Assembly (NCBI RefSeq): GCF_026262505.1
Contig: NC_067205.1
Location: 2,480,001 to 2,544,000, forward strand
Direction: 5' to 3'
Length of the DNA: 64,000 nt
Source of the DNA: Trichomonas vaginalis G3
Taxonomy: Eukaryota > Parabasalia > Trichomonadida > Trichomonadidae
The translations under genes were made by a program, and so were the position numbers. Positions 37,743 through 47,113 of this stretch are shown in pieces. Under the pieces are notes generated by a model. That model was not told the DNA's origin and made no database searches. It was given only the letters and a program-made list of their open reading frames with translations. How positions within the stretch are numbered: position 1 is the first letter of the stretch; every line of letters begins with the position of its first letter.

Positions 37743-37985
37743 TTAATACGGTTGAGGTGTTGGATTTGGTTGCCAACTAGACTGTGGTGCAGGTTCAGGC
37801 TGTTGTATAACAGGAGCTTGTTCTTCTGGTTCAGGGTCTTTAGGTATAATACCAACAAACTGACCTACTCTTTTACCAATATTTTTGACTCCGTTCCAAA
37901 TTCCTCTTCCGACAGATTTTATTCCATTCCATATACCTCTTCCAACATTTCGAAAGAAGTTTCCTATTCTTCCAAAGAAACCCAT
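37743..37985 (-). CDS. 80-aa amphipathic protein, B copy
   Basis: The protein is identical to that at 11105-11347, including the GRGIWNGIKSVGRGIWNGVK repeat. Identity at protein and DNA level reflects recency, so constraint cannot be separated from age. Confidence 0.65.
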   Translation of the reverse strand: MGFFGRIGNFFRNVGRGIWNGIKSVGRGIWNGVKNIGKRVGQFVGIIPKDPEPEEQAPVIQQPEPAPQSSWQPNPTPQPY

Positions 37986-38003
37986 TTTACTATATGTAAA
38001 AAT

Positions 38004-38366
38004 CTAATGTCCGCCTAGTCTCTTACGTTTCCTGTTGAGTTCCATAGCATTCTTTAACTGGAGCTCATACATTCTGTTTCTCCTCTGGTAGAAAACATAT
38101 TCTGGGTCAACTCCTGTGTTCGCGTCATCTGCATAGAGTTGTTTATATCCCACTTCGGGGTTTGTATAAAACTCTTTCCATCTCATATTTGCATACCATG
38201 GTGGTAAGCCTAACGCAGCGTCATTTGACATGGCAGTTTGCATTTGTACATCTGTTGGCACTTGACCATAGTTTGCCATTGCAGTTTGTATTCTAACTTC
38301 ATTTGGAATATTCTCTGGGTTTGGTTGTCCAGGTTGCTGTGCATTTGCTAAGTTCTGTGCGTCCAT
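38004..38366 (-). CDS. 120-aa Polinton protein, B copy (open)
   Basis: The open version has the order Q/N/P-rich start, TAMANYGQ/TAMSNDAA repeat, WYANMRWKEFYTNPEVGYKQ, then NTGVDPEYVFYQRRNRMYEL and a basic end RKRKRLGGH. A basic C-terminus with upstream aromatic motifs could contact DNA or capsid. No homologue is recognised. Confidence 0.65.
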   Translation of the reverse strand: MDAQNLANAQQPGQPNPENIPNEVRIQTAMANYGQVPTDVQMQTAMSNDAALGLPPWYANMRWKEFYTNPEVGYKQLYADDANTGVDPEYVFYQRRNRMYELQLKNAMELNRKRKRLGGH

Positions 38367-38389
38367 TTAATATTAGATAAAAATATCTC

Positions 38390-38521
38390 TTACGAGTACA
38401 TATACTGAACATTTGCAGGCATTGGTTCATCTTCATATTCTCTGTACTTTTCTGCCACGTCAAATAAATAAATGACACAATGGAAAAAACCTAAAACAAG
38501 TAGTCCTATTTCAAACCACAT
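38390..38521 (-). CDS. 43-aa membrane microprotein, B copy
   Basis: It has the same sequence as the A copy, with the N-terminal hydrophobic stretch of about 18 residues and acidic tail, and the same 16-bp overlap with the methyltransferase end. Confidence 0.6.
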   Translation of the reverse strand: MWFEIGLLVLGFFHCVIYLFDVAEKYREYEDEPMPANVQYMYS

Positions 38522-39324
38522 TTACTTACTAGTAAAATTTCTTTGTTATGACACTTTCTCCAGTTTATAGGACCTCTCTCATATTCTATCTTATCGTATC
38601 TAAACTCATAGTCATGTATGTCCTCTAACCATCTCATGACACTTTCCAAACCACTTTTATCGGATGTAAAGTAAAAGCATGGATGGTTATGTAAAACGTC
38701 TAAAGTTTCTAAAGAGTCTCTCAAAGTCCAGTCTACTTGGTATTGAAAATCCCATGTGTTATAGAACGGCGGGTCCACTATAAAGAAAACATTTTCCTTG
38801 TCTTTATATTTTTCATACAACTCTGTCCAATGACATCTCACAAACTCTATACCCTCAATATATTTTTCTATGTTCTCTTTGAAAACATTTGTATAGTTAA
38901 GATATAAAACTTTTGACATAAGTGTTTCAATGTCATGAACTCTTATAGCACCACTATATAATAGTCTAGCAGATATACTATCCCAGTCAATATACTCTGC
39001 CTTTTTCAAAACCTCTCTGACAGTATTTTTCTTATCTAATGGTATACGTTCCATCTTACCTATAGGTATCTTTTCTTTTAACTCTTTCAATATATTGTTT
39101 GTGTCTGGTATATGTTTGAGACGGTCCATATAGTTGTCGAAGTCATTGCATATAATCTTTGAGTCTGGGAATATTGTATGGCACAAATGGGATATATAGA
39201 AACTTCCACCGAACAAATCTACAAATGTTAGACCATTCGGTAGTTTCTTAAGTTCTCTCAATATAATATCTTTACATTTACTCTTATTTCCAAAGAACGG
39301 TAACGGTGGTTTTGTAAAATTCAT
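38506..39324 (-). CDS. D12-class adenine DNA methyltransferase, B copy (272 aa)
   Basis: The frame is open, with FFGNKSKCKDI, FVDLFGGSF and VDPPFYNTWDF motifs. It differs from A at about ten residues and is closer to the partial copy in element C (both have NKSKCKDIILREL). Being open in all copies seen, it may have been needed until recently. Confidence 0.85.
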   Translation of the reverse strand: MNFTKPPLPFFGNKSKCKDIILRELKKLPNGLTFVDLFGGSFYISHLCHTIFPDSKIICNDFDNYMDRLKHIPDTNNILKELKEKIPIGKMERIPLDKKNTVREVLKKAEYIDWDSISARLLYSGAIRVHDIETLMSKVLYLNYTNVFKENIEKYIEGIEFVRCHWTELYEKYKDKENVFFIVDPPFYNTWDFQYQVDWTLRDSLETLDVLHNHPCFYFTSDKSGLESVMRWLEDIHDYEFRYDKIEYERGPINWRKCHNKEILLVSKCGLK

Positions 39325-39369
39325 TTATATATAATAATAAAAATGTTTTTTCCTGAAAAGTGACAGAAA

Positions 39370-40316
39370 AGCGGTTTTTGACAGACGTTTTATTGTGACT
39401 TCTTCGTAAAGACTTTGTTGAGATTTCTTCGTAAATGAGTGTAAATGACCCAAAAATATATTTTAGGGTAGAAGGTTAGATATAACCTCTTTTCTAACCT
39501 CTTTTCTACCCTCTTGAATTTTCATGAATTTCTTCGTAAAGACTTTGTTAAGACTTCTTCGTAAAGACTTTGTTGAGACTTCTTCGTAAAGACTTTGTCA
39601 AGACTTCATCGTAAAGACTTTGTTGAGATTTCTTCGTAAATGACCCTAGTAGTATATTTTTGGTGTAAATTTCATGAAAATTCAAGAGGGTAGAAAAGAG
39701 GTTAGAAAAGAGGTTATATCTAACCTTCTACCCTAAAATATATTTTTGGTGTAAATTTCATGAAAATTCAAGAGGGTAGAAAAGAGGTTAGAAAAGAGGT
39801 TATATCTAACCTTCTACCCTAAAATATATTTTTGTCTGATTTACACTCATTTACGATGAAGAAGTCTCAACAAAACATTTACGAAGAAGAAGTCTTGACA
39901 AAACATTTACGAAGAAGAAGTCTTGACAAAACATTTACGAAGAAGAAGTCTTGACAAAACATTTACGAAGAAGTCTTGACAAAACATTTACGAAGAAGTC
40001 TTGACAAATTCAAGAGGGTAGAAAGGAGGTTAGAAAAGAGGTTATATCTAACCTTCTACCCTAAAATATATTTTTGTCTGATTTACACTCATTGACGATG
40101 AAGAAGTCTCAACAAAACATTTACGAAGAAGAAGTCTTGACAAAACATTTACGAAGAAGAAGTCTTGACAAAACATGAAAACATATATAATTTGTGAAAA
40201 GTGAAACATTATATAATGTTTTCGACCAAGAAGACTAACAATTTTCCGAATAAAAACTTCATTTATACTAAACATCTTCAGGGCTAGAAGGCACGAAGTG
40301 CCTGGAAGCCCCACTA

Positions 40317-40318
<2 letters not shown>
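39370..40318. repeat. Right terminal inverted repeat of Polinton B
   Basis: It begins AAGCGGTTTTTGACAGACG and contains palindromic repeats at 39465-39513, 39686-39734, 39772-39820 and 40014-40062, with short-period GAAGTCTTGACAAAACATTT arrays between them. The last 62 bp match the left tip exactly; next to them a different segment (TTATATAATGTTTTCGACC) is present that resembles the tip of element C rather than that of A. Confidence 0.85.

Positions 40319-40346
<28 letters not shown>
40319..40346. repeat. T tract (28 nt) at the right tip of Polinton B
   Basis: It mirrors the A tract at 16818-16884. The bases outside the two tracts (ATAATT on the left, AATTTA on the right) do not give a clear 6-bp target duplication. 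Confidence 0.75.
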
Positions 40347-40352
<6 letters not shown>

Positions 40353-41431
40353 AATGAAGTAATTTAAAACGATTTTATTTATGATCAAATTTTATATATT
40401 TTTGGATCAAATCCATTTTAATTTTATATACTATCATCTATTAGTAAACACTACCGTATATTATTTTTTAAGCTATCTTATTTTTTGAACTTTTATTCAA
40501 ATCTTTGGTCGCAAGAAGAATTGCATGATAAATAAAAACATTTAATCAAAGTCAATTTTATTTTTCATATTCAAATGGACTGAGTGTTAACATTTAACAT
40601 TTTTTGCTAATTGTCGTCAAAAATTAGGCGTAAAGCAAAAATTGATATTTCATATGGTTTTATGATAGATAAGCATTATATTCCCACTCATTATATTCGT
40701 AAATTTTGAGGTTTATCCTTCGCTTTTAAGATCATTGAATTTGATTTTTATATAAAATAGTTATATATTAGAAAATAATATGAGTTTATGTGATATTATT
40801 TTTCAGAAGATTTCATTCTATATGCCTATGAAAAGTACTCTCAAAACTAACTTTTTCCTAATTATAATTAAATCTAGAATATTGTATTATGCTTAGTATT
40901 ATTTCATTTTTCTCATTCAATTTAGAATTTACAGATGTCAAAAAATTGAGAGCTGTCACTTTTGATAAATTTTTGTTTATTACATGATATTTTTTGCTTT
41001 TCGAGCTTAAATAGGTAGCTAAGATAATGCCTAAAAATAAGGTTCTAAATTCTGAAGTTTACATGATCCTCTCGTGTGCACCCTTAATTCTTGTATAAAT
41101 TCTTCGATTTTTTAGAAAAAAAATTAAAAACACAAATTCCTTTAGAAATACAATCAACTTCAATAATAAAGTATAATTTCTCGTTTAATATCATGATGAA
41201 ATGATAGTAAACTATTCAAAAAAATCCACAAAAACAAAAAAATCTAGAAAATTTTATACTTTTTATAAGGGATATTTTTCCATTCCTCATCACCTATCGT
41301 TCAAATTGAATGTGGAGGGCAAATAACCCGCCATTTGCCCATGTATAATGACATTCACATTCATCTCTTTCCTTATTATTTCTTTATTGTGAGACCTTTA
41401 CGGGCGTATAATCATGCCCGTAAAACGTTTT
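40347..41431. other. AT-rich intergenic DNA
   Basis: Apart from inverted arm S I see no gene. The rest is AT-rich with short homopolymers and no frame of protein-like composition. Confidence 0.6.
40395..40566. repeat. Inverted repeat arm S (right)
   Basis: This is the reverse complement of 16616-16794 with small differences (for example CTATCATCTATTAGTAAACA). Beyond 40566 it continues into host DNA with no trace of the MULE terminus found beside the left arm, so this side keeps the unoccupied sequence. Confidence 0.8.
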
Positions 41432-41436
41432 TCACT
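41432..41436 (+). promoter_or_regulatory. Possible trichomonad initiator (TCACT)
   Basis: TCACT fits TCA+1Y(T/A), with the A at 41434, 24 nt before the preferred ATG at 41458. A longer ORF from 41335 is disfavoured because its start would lie upstream of this site. Confidence 0.4.
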
Positions 41437-41457
41437 CAGAAAATATATTTTGCTAAA

Positions 41458-42762
41458 ATGCGCCGTAGCATTGCAATACTGGATTTATTTATAATTATTT
41501 TGTTTAATTGCACTATTCGATCATCACCATTATATAAATTTCAGCCTCAGATCCATTTCCAAGGCTTTTTATTTTTTCCCAGAAAGATTGCGGGACATTT
41601 CCCTATCGTAAATAGTGAAGGTGATGTAAATATAATAAAACAATACAATTATAACAGTACTTTACAGGAAAGACGAAAAAATATGGTTTTTTGGTTTGAT
41701 CTAGCTGAAGATACATTTGACTATCTAGTTACACATTCTAATGGAAACCATAAATTTCCTCCTCATTTTGGAGAGCGTGCTATGGTAGATTATTGGAGTA
41801 ATTTTACTGCCAGGTTTACGCTTTATAAAAATGTTTTTGTCAGTATGAAAGGGTGCATATTCAATGATACCCATATCATTAGCCCTCCTTTTTGTACAGG
41901 TCCTGGATGGATTAATGATTATACTGACGGAGTAGTAGAACAATTTATCGAAAAAGCAGTAATGTTCGGCCATTATTTTTGTAAACAATCATTTGGGCAT
42001 TTCACTCATGACTATATGTTTCCATTTATGATGACGCCAGATGAAATTTTACAATCTTCAACAATTGTATTACCAGGTTATTCAGAATTTGCCAGTAATT
42101 ACATGAAAATACTCGGTTATGATAATAATGTTTATTACCTGGAAATCGGAAAATGGATTTATTGTAATCAAATCTTAATACCTACTCACCCTCGACCTCA
42201 TAACGCCCATTTTGGGGAGAGTGCCAGTAAATTAAGCTGTATGCTGCGTGAGAAACTCAATTTAACAAAAATAATACCAACAAGGCATGTTTTTATGAAT
42301 AGATTTAATAGTCGATTTGTAACAAATCTAGAAAAGTTATATAATATAACAGTTGCAAAGTATCCTGATATCAAATGGGAATATGAAATAGATAGGCAAG
42401 GATGCTTGGAAGAATATGGAAAACAATTTTCCCAAATGAAAGTTTTAATTTTTCCAAATGGTAGTAATATGTTAAAATGCATTTTTATGGCTAAGGATTC
42501 TTTAATTTTAGATGTCAATAATGAAATGTGGGATTTGCCAATGTATGGAAGTATGCCGGCAATAGGAATTAAAATGATCGTTATATTTAATAAAGAGTTC
42601 AAAAGAGTTTGTAAAGAAGGCAAAATAGACGAGAATCAATTTCTGCAAGCAATAGATGTTGCTTATTATTACACTATCAACCTAAAATTTCCCACCCCGA
42701 TTAAAGGTGTAAGTTTTATTGATTTCAAGTTCGAAAAATGTGAGAAATATAAAGATGTTTGA
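41458..42762 (+). CDS. GT61/DUF563-type glycosyltransferase, type II membrane protein (434 aa)
   Basis: A short N-terminal membrane segment (residues 6-19, AILDLFIIILFNCT) is followed by a lumenal domain. DUF563-type signatures are FGHFTHDYMFPF (179-190), LIPTHPRPHNAHFG (240-253) and LIFPNGSNMLKCIFM (330-344). The family transfers sugars in the secretory pathway (xylose and related). N-glycosylation sequons are present (NST, NFT). The paralogue at 61186 shares these motifs, size and topology, so the pair arose by duplication. The acceptor is unknown. Confidence 0.75.
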   Translation: MRRSIAILDLFIIILFNCTIRSSPLYKFQPQIHFQGFLFFPRKIAGHFPIVNSEGDVNIIKQYNYNSTLQERRKNMVFWFDLAEDTFDYLVTHSNGNHKFPPHFGERAMVDYWSNFTARFTLYKNVFVSMKGCIFNDTHIISPPFCTGPGWINDYTDGVVEQFIEKAVMFGHYFCKQSFGHFTHDYMFPFMMTPDEILQSSTIVLPGYSEFASNYMKILGYDNNVYYLEIGKWIYCNQILIPTHPRPHNAHFGESASKLSCMLREKLNLTKIIPTRHVFMNRFNSRFVTNLEKLYNITVAKYPDIKWEYEIDRQGCLEEYGKQFSQMKVLIFPNGSNMLKCIFMAKDSLILDVNNEMWDLPMYGSMPAIGIKMIVIFNKEFKRVCKEGKIDENQFLQAIDVAYYYTINLKFPTPIKGVSFIDFKFEKCEKYKDV

Positions 42763-43446
42763 AAAAGTGTTCCCACACCCAATATTACCAGCTTAGCTTA
42801 TCTGCTCTTTCTGGAAAATACCTTGGCCTTGTAATGCATATACCTATAAATATTGTTTGCATTTCTTTAATCGAAATCAAATTCTAAATTAGATTTTTGA
42901 AAATCATATACAATATTTGCTTTTTTAATTAAGAATGTAACATTTATATAGTGGTAATGTATGTCTGATTCAATCTAATAAAAAGATTATATTGGAGGAT
43001 TTTCAAGCTAAACTTTTTTTTCCACACCCATAGTAGTTTCACTTTTTGCATATGAACTCTATATTGATTCTGGCTAGAAACGAGAGAGGGTCGAATTAAT
43101 TCTTTTGTAGTTGCTACCAAAAAAGTACCTGAACGAGGCAATAAAGAAGTGTGGTGTCACCATTTCTAGAATGAGAAAAGGACTCTTATTTAGGGTATAG
43201 ATAGAATAGATAATCAAAAGCTTAACTTGAGACTTAGGAAAGAATTTGATGATAAACTGCTTCAAATTTGACTTAATATCATTGAAAGAAGTGACAGGAT
43301 TATCAATATTACTAATATAAAGATATTTAATAAAACAATTAGTAGCCATAATAATGCAAAAACATTTATTATAATTCTCATACTCAGGAATTAAGATGAT
43401 AATTTCTGAAATGAACGTGAAGCATGAGCAGTATAACATCAACAAT
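42763..43446. other. Intergenic DNA, possible decayed coding fragments
   Basis: A 123-codon minus frame (43074-43445, TNCFIKYLYISNIDNPVTSF) and a 65-codon frame beside it have coding-like patches but no recognised domain, start context or continuity. They may be remnants of an old gene. The rest is AT-rich. Confidence 0.35.
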
Positions 43447-43755
43447 TTAGCTATCTACTTTTGAAATGTCAGATAAAACAATCAAAGCTTCGTTGTCTCC
43501 AGGTGCAATCATAATTTCTTCTTTCCCACTTTTGAAATGTAAAAATGACAAATCATTTGATACATCAAGATTTTTAACGAGTATTCTTGCTTGTTCTACA
43601 AAAGGGAAAGCTTTTTGCGTAATCGTTTCTATTAACTTTTGATTTTCTTTTGTTACATCTGGGTATATGACTTCTCCATTTTGTCCGATAATAACAGCAG
43701 ATTTTACAGCTTTGTTACTTTCGAGTTTTTTGAGTGTGGATTGGAATTCACTCAT
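43447..43755 (-). CDS. Roadblock/LC7-type dynein light chain (102 aa)
   Basis: The length and the sequence fit the roadblock family: VKSAVIIGQNGEVIYPD (beta hairpin, residues 17-33), a long helix (ENQKLIETITQKAFPFVEQA), and NDLSFLHFKSGKEEIMIAPG then LIVLSD at the end, matching the DLTFLRIRSKKHEIMVAP region of DYNLRB proteins. It should bind dynein intermediate chain for cargo or flagellar motors. Its start is 52 bp from the divergent gene at 43808. Confidence in the family is high. Confidence 0.88.
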   Translation of the reverse strand: MSEFQSTLKKLESNKAVKSAVIIGQNGEVIYPDVTKENQKLIETITQKAFPFVEQARILVKNLDVSNDLSFLHFKSGKEEIMIAPGDNEALIVLSDISKVDS

Positions 43756-43807
43756 TCAAAAAAATAGGGGTATTAACTGTTGCTACCAATTTTATTTTTT
43801 AAAAATT

Positions 43808-44887
43808 ATGCAACCAGATCTTGTTGAACCCAAGCTACAATCTATCTATGATTGGTTACCTGTACAAGATGACAGTAAGTATGAAATTACAGCTGTTCTT
43901 CCAGAAGGAATAACACCAGAAAATATTTCGGTAAAATTAAATAAAGAAACAGGCAATATAATTGCCACTATTAAAGAAAAGTTACCTTTTTTATCTGGAA
44001 AAGTATTTGGGCCTATTTCAGATATATCTTATCATTATTCTGATAAAACTATTCATTTTATTTTTAAAAAAGCAACCAAAGACAACTGGCCTTTACCTTT
44101 CAAGGGCCCTGTTAATAAAAAGACACCTCTTGATCCCCAAAGCTGCTTATTAACCTTTATGATAAATGCTTCCCAAGGAATTGACTCAACAGATCTCTTA
44201 CTTCATTCGGTTTCAGCTATGTTTCCTCCAGCTGTTCTTAGCTTTGCAAACTTATGCCAACAAACAGGGCAGAATTTAACAGATTCTATAGTTTTACTTA
44301 AAGCCATGGTAAAAGACTATCAAGTTCCACAAGCAGCAACACTTCTTGGCCATTTTGGACTATTCGAAATGGGTTTGTCACAACAAGAAGGTATCGATTA
44401 TTTGAAATACGCGGCTGACCATGGGGAAGAGCTTGCTAAAATAACATTGGGATATGTATACTCTCCTTACGAAGAACCTCATGGTCCATGGGAAAATGTT
44501 GATTTGTCGGTTGATTACTTTAATCAAGTTAAAGATAATCCAAGATCTCAATATGGTCTTGGTCTAATCGAATACAATAAAGGTGACAAAGAACTTGGCC
44601 GATCAATGGTTAGAAAGGCTCGTGTTGATTTACCAAATATGTCTGATATCGCTGAAGATGAAGAAAAAATGCCGGTGAAGCGAAACGAAGAATTAAATCT
44701 TGTAGAAAACCAAGCAGAAAGATCAAAATTAGATAAATCAAGTAATCAACAATCGGACCAAGGTAAACCTCAAACCGAACAAAAGGGAGTTAGTACAGGA
44801 ATTAAGGCAAGTGCTGCAGTTATGGCAGGCCTAGCTATCGCCGGGTTTGCTGCGCTAGCATTTTCTTACATGAAAAGAAGAAAATGA
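43808..44887 (+). CDS. CS (p23-like)-Sel1 repeat protein with C-terminal tail anchor (359 aa)
   Basis: Residues 22-98 form a CS/p23-like beta sandwich (YEITAVLPEGITPENISVKL, WPLPF near 94). Residues 115-265 are helical repeats of Sel1/TPR type (AATLLGHFGLFEMGLSQQEG, DYLKYAADHGEELAKITLG). Residues 285-325 are a charged linker. A hydrophobic segment (about 333-352, AAVMAGLAIAGFAALAFSYM) ends in KRRK. This is the form of a tail-anchored outer-membrane protein, in trichomonads possibly of hydrogenosomes or ER. CS domains bind Hsp90. ATG 43808 is chosen because the upstream extension would overlap the divergent gene. Confidence 0.75.
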   Translation: MQPDLVEPKLQSIYDWLPVQDDSKYEITAVLPEGITPENISVKLNKETGNIIATIKEKLPFLSGKVFGPISDISYHYSDKTIHFIFKKATKDNWPLPFKGPVNKKTPLDPQSCLLTFMINASQGIDSTDLLLHSVSAMFPPAVLSFANLCQQTGQNLTDSIVLLKAMVKDYQVPQAATLLGHFGLFEMGLSQQEGIDYLKYAADHGEELAKITLGYVYSPYEEPHGPWENVDLSVDYFNQVKDNPRSQYGLGLIEYNKGDKELGRSMVRKARVDLPNMSDIAEDEEKMPVKRNEELNLVENQAERSKLDKSSNQQSDQGKPQTEQKGVSTGIKASAAVMAGLAIAGFAALAFSYMKRRK

Positions 44888-45833
44888 AAATAATCTTTTT
44901 TTTTTCTTCTCTCTTTCCAAATATTTATCATTAATTTATATAATACAAATCATGTATCCCACTCTTTGAAATTTCAATAAAGTTAAGAGTTATTTTTATT
45001 TTTTTTTATTTAATTTTGGTATCTATTTCACAATCATAGCCCATTTCAAAAAGAATATTAAATTATGTATTGACCATACGATCTCAGATAAATGATTCTG
45101 GAAATGATGATTAAATTTGCTATTAAAATCACATTTCCAGATATTATTTTCGAAAATAAATCAATTCATTAGAAATTAAATAGCCATCATCAAAATCAAA
45201 TTTAAATACAAGATATATTGGAAACTGTGATGCTTCATTATGAATTTTGAAATTATGATTTTGAAAAAATTTTTCAGAATTTTGCTGAAATATAATCCTC
45301 TATGTGCATGGCAATTAAGTAATTATTGAAATCATATCCCATGCTTTCAAATTTTATTAAATTGAATAAACGGTCATTTCTATCAATTACCGTTCAGAAA
45401 TTATTATTTGTTTTAACATGATAATTAATATTTATGTTCAAACGATGGCTTTGACACTGATTATTTTTTTGAGAGGTGTAAACAGTTTTATATAATATTA
45501 TGGAATCTTATTAAGGATCATGTTTAAATTAATGATGGTGAAATTGAAAGAGTTGTTCGTATTCTATATTGAAAGAAGTAATCGAAATACTATGAAAAAA
45601 TCGAGAAAATGTGAGGCGATTCAAATTTTGAATAGTTTATACACTCTTAACGATGATATCTTTCAATCTCTTATCATATATACTAATAACCAATATAAAA
45701 ATAGCATTTTACCAAAGTTGGTAGCTCAAAATTTCGGTTGGAATTCTATGAAACCCTATGAAAAAAATATACCTCTCAAAAGTTCTCTATGAAAAAATCT
45801 AGGAATTGACAAGATAAATTTGGCTCGTCAAAA
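44888..45833. other. AT-rich intergenic DNA with one doubtful small frame
   Basis: A 90-codon frame (45520-45792, MFKLMMVKLKELFVFYIERS) has a partly helical product and ends just before the Myb gene. Nothing else supports it and I cannot tell whether it is expressed. The remainder shows no signal. Confidence 0.4.
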
Positions 45834-45838
45834 TCATT
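45834..45838 (+). promoter_or_regulatory. Trichomonad-type initiator (TCATT) of the Myb gene
   Basis: TCATT (A+1 at 45836) lies 11 nt before ATG 45847, the usual spacing for trichomonad core promoters, and supports this start over the upstream non-ATG extension. Confidence 0.55.
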
Positions 45839-45846
45839 CACTTAGA

Positions 45847-46509
45847 ATGTCATCCAGTGCATCCTATCTTAACAGTCCAGCAGAGACAGCTATCCAGTAC
45901 ATGATTCCAGATAAGCACGGCAAGAGATTCTCTCAGGAAGAAGATAACTTACTGAGAGATCTTGCGAAGGACAAAAAGAATCGTACATGGAAAGAAATTG
46001 CTTTGTTCCTTCCTGGAAGAACTGCTTGTCAATGCCGCGATAGATACAATCAGTATCTCTTTAAAGATGTTGTTAACAAACCATGGACACCAGAAGAAGA
46101 TGAGATTATTGTCAAAAAATATAAATTATATGGTCCTCATTGGGTTAAAATATCTCAATACTTACCAGGAAGAAGTGGAAACAATATCAAAAATCGTTGG
46201 AACAGTGCTTTAACAAAATATCATGGAATGTCGCATAAGAATCCAAAAATAATCAGACGCTCAAATAAGAGCAAATTCATTGATGATAATATAATTTATA
46301 ATACCAACCAACCTTCTTCACCAGAGATTCATGTGAACGAAAAATATTCTCAACAAATTACTCCGAAATCAAATCCAGTTATCAATGAACAAATTTCTGG
46401 CCACTCATTAGACGCTTTGATGCAAGTATTCAACCAGAATGAAGATGCTTTTCAAGGATTATTTGACGATTTTAATGAATTCTCAGAATTCGAGAATTTT
46501 GCATTCTAA
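45847..46509 (+). CDS. R2R3 Myb-like transcription factor (220 aa)
   Basis: Two Myb repeats are seen: R2 (about 26-73, RFSQEEDNLLRDLAKD, TWKEIALFLPGRTACQCRDR) and R3 (about 78-124, PWTPEEDEIIVKKYKLYGPH, WVKISQYLPGRSGNNIKNRW). In R2 the first tryptophan is replaced by phenylalanine, as in many protist Mybs. The C-terminal 90 residues are polar, with a short acidic/hydrophobic end (FDDFNEFSEFENFAF) that could activate transcription. Trichomonads have large families of such factors. It is probably nuclear. Targets are unknown. Confidence 0.88.
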   Translation: MSSSASYLNSPAETAIQYMIPDKHGKRFSQEEDNLLRDLAKDKKNRTWKEIALFLPGRTACQCRDRYNQYLFKDVVNKPWTPEEDEIIVKKYKLYGPHWVKISQYLPGRSGNNIKNRWNSALTKYHGMSHKNPKIIRRSNKSKFIDDNIIYNTNQPSSPEIHVNEKYSQQITPKSNPVINEQISGHSLDALMQVFNQNEDAFQGLFDDFNEFSEFENFAF

Positions 46510-47113
46510 TTGTTATTTTGTATTATTTTTAATAAAAATTTCTATCCCTTACGAATATAATATTGCCTGTGATTATAAAAAAGAGAGTATAACAATTCAC
46601 ACCATTAAAATCACATTAAACTTTTATTGTATTTTATGTTTACGTTGTGTTAGTAAAATCATGAATGATTTTTTTTTTCAACAATTGTCTTAGAAAAAAA
46701 CTAATTTTAGATTAAAGAAAACTCGATGATTTCAACAGTTGTAATTTGATTACCTGCTTTTTAAGGAATGATTTATTTGCAACTATTAATGGCTATAATT
46801 GAGAGCTTAAAGATTCCAGCTGATGGTCTATTGACATTCAATTTTCCTCAACTCAACATCATGTTATAGGGATTTTGCTGACTTACTATTAACATCATAA
46901 TAGTCCTACTTTTGACATCATGATAGTCTTAGTTCATCGAAAAATGTACATTTTTATTGGTAATAAAATTCAATTGGAAATAACAATTCAATTTTTGATA
47001 TTAAAAATTTCAGAATAATTTTGTATATATACATATACATATTTCCGATTTTTTTTAAAAGAACATAAATTATAATTTCAATAGTTTACAAAATTTTACG
47101 TAATTTTTATTTC
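46510..47113. other. AT-rich intergenic DNA
   Basis: No convincing frame. The frame at 46439-46693 overlaps the Myb 3' end in another frame and is a shadow. No clear initiator is seen for the following giant gene. Confidence 0.55.

Larger units (their letters stand above)
16885..40318. mobile_element. Polinton/Maverick B, both termini present, 23.4 kb
   Basis: The element is bounded by inverted tips GGTAGTGGGG...CCCCACTACC inside about 1-kb terminal inverted repeats. The left half has virion genes (basic protein, large coiled-coil protein, double jelly-roll capsid candidate, penton-like candidate, packaging ATPase). The middle has accessory genes (KilA-N, HNH, repeats). The right half has the integrase, fibre and methyltransferase module shared with A. 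No family B polymerase and no adenain-type protease are recognised. About a dozen loci show interrupted frames, so it is complete in outline but broken. Near identity to A and C points to recent activity. Confidence 0.88.

Noticed and set aside
1-40318. LTR retrotransposon origin for the integrase genes
   Set aside because: No long terminal direct repeats, reverse transcriptase or gag; the integrase sits with Polinton genes between inverted termini.
16811-40352. Six-base target duplication around Polinton B
   Set aside because: Bases outside the tracts (ATAATT and AATTTA) do not match as a direct repeat, and the homopolymers are complementary rather than direct.
43074-43445. 123-codon minus frame as a gene
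   Set aside because: Some coding-like patches, but no domain, start context or repeat elsewhere in the window; kept only as a possible remnant.
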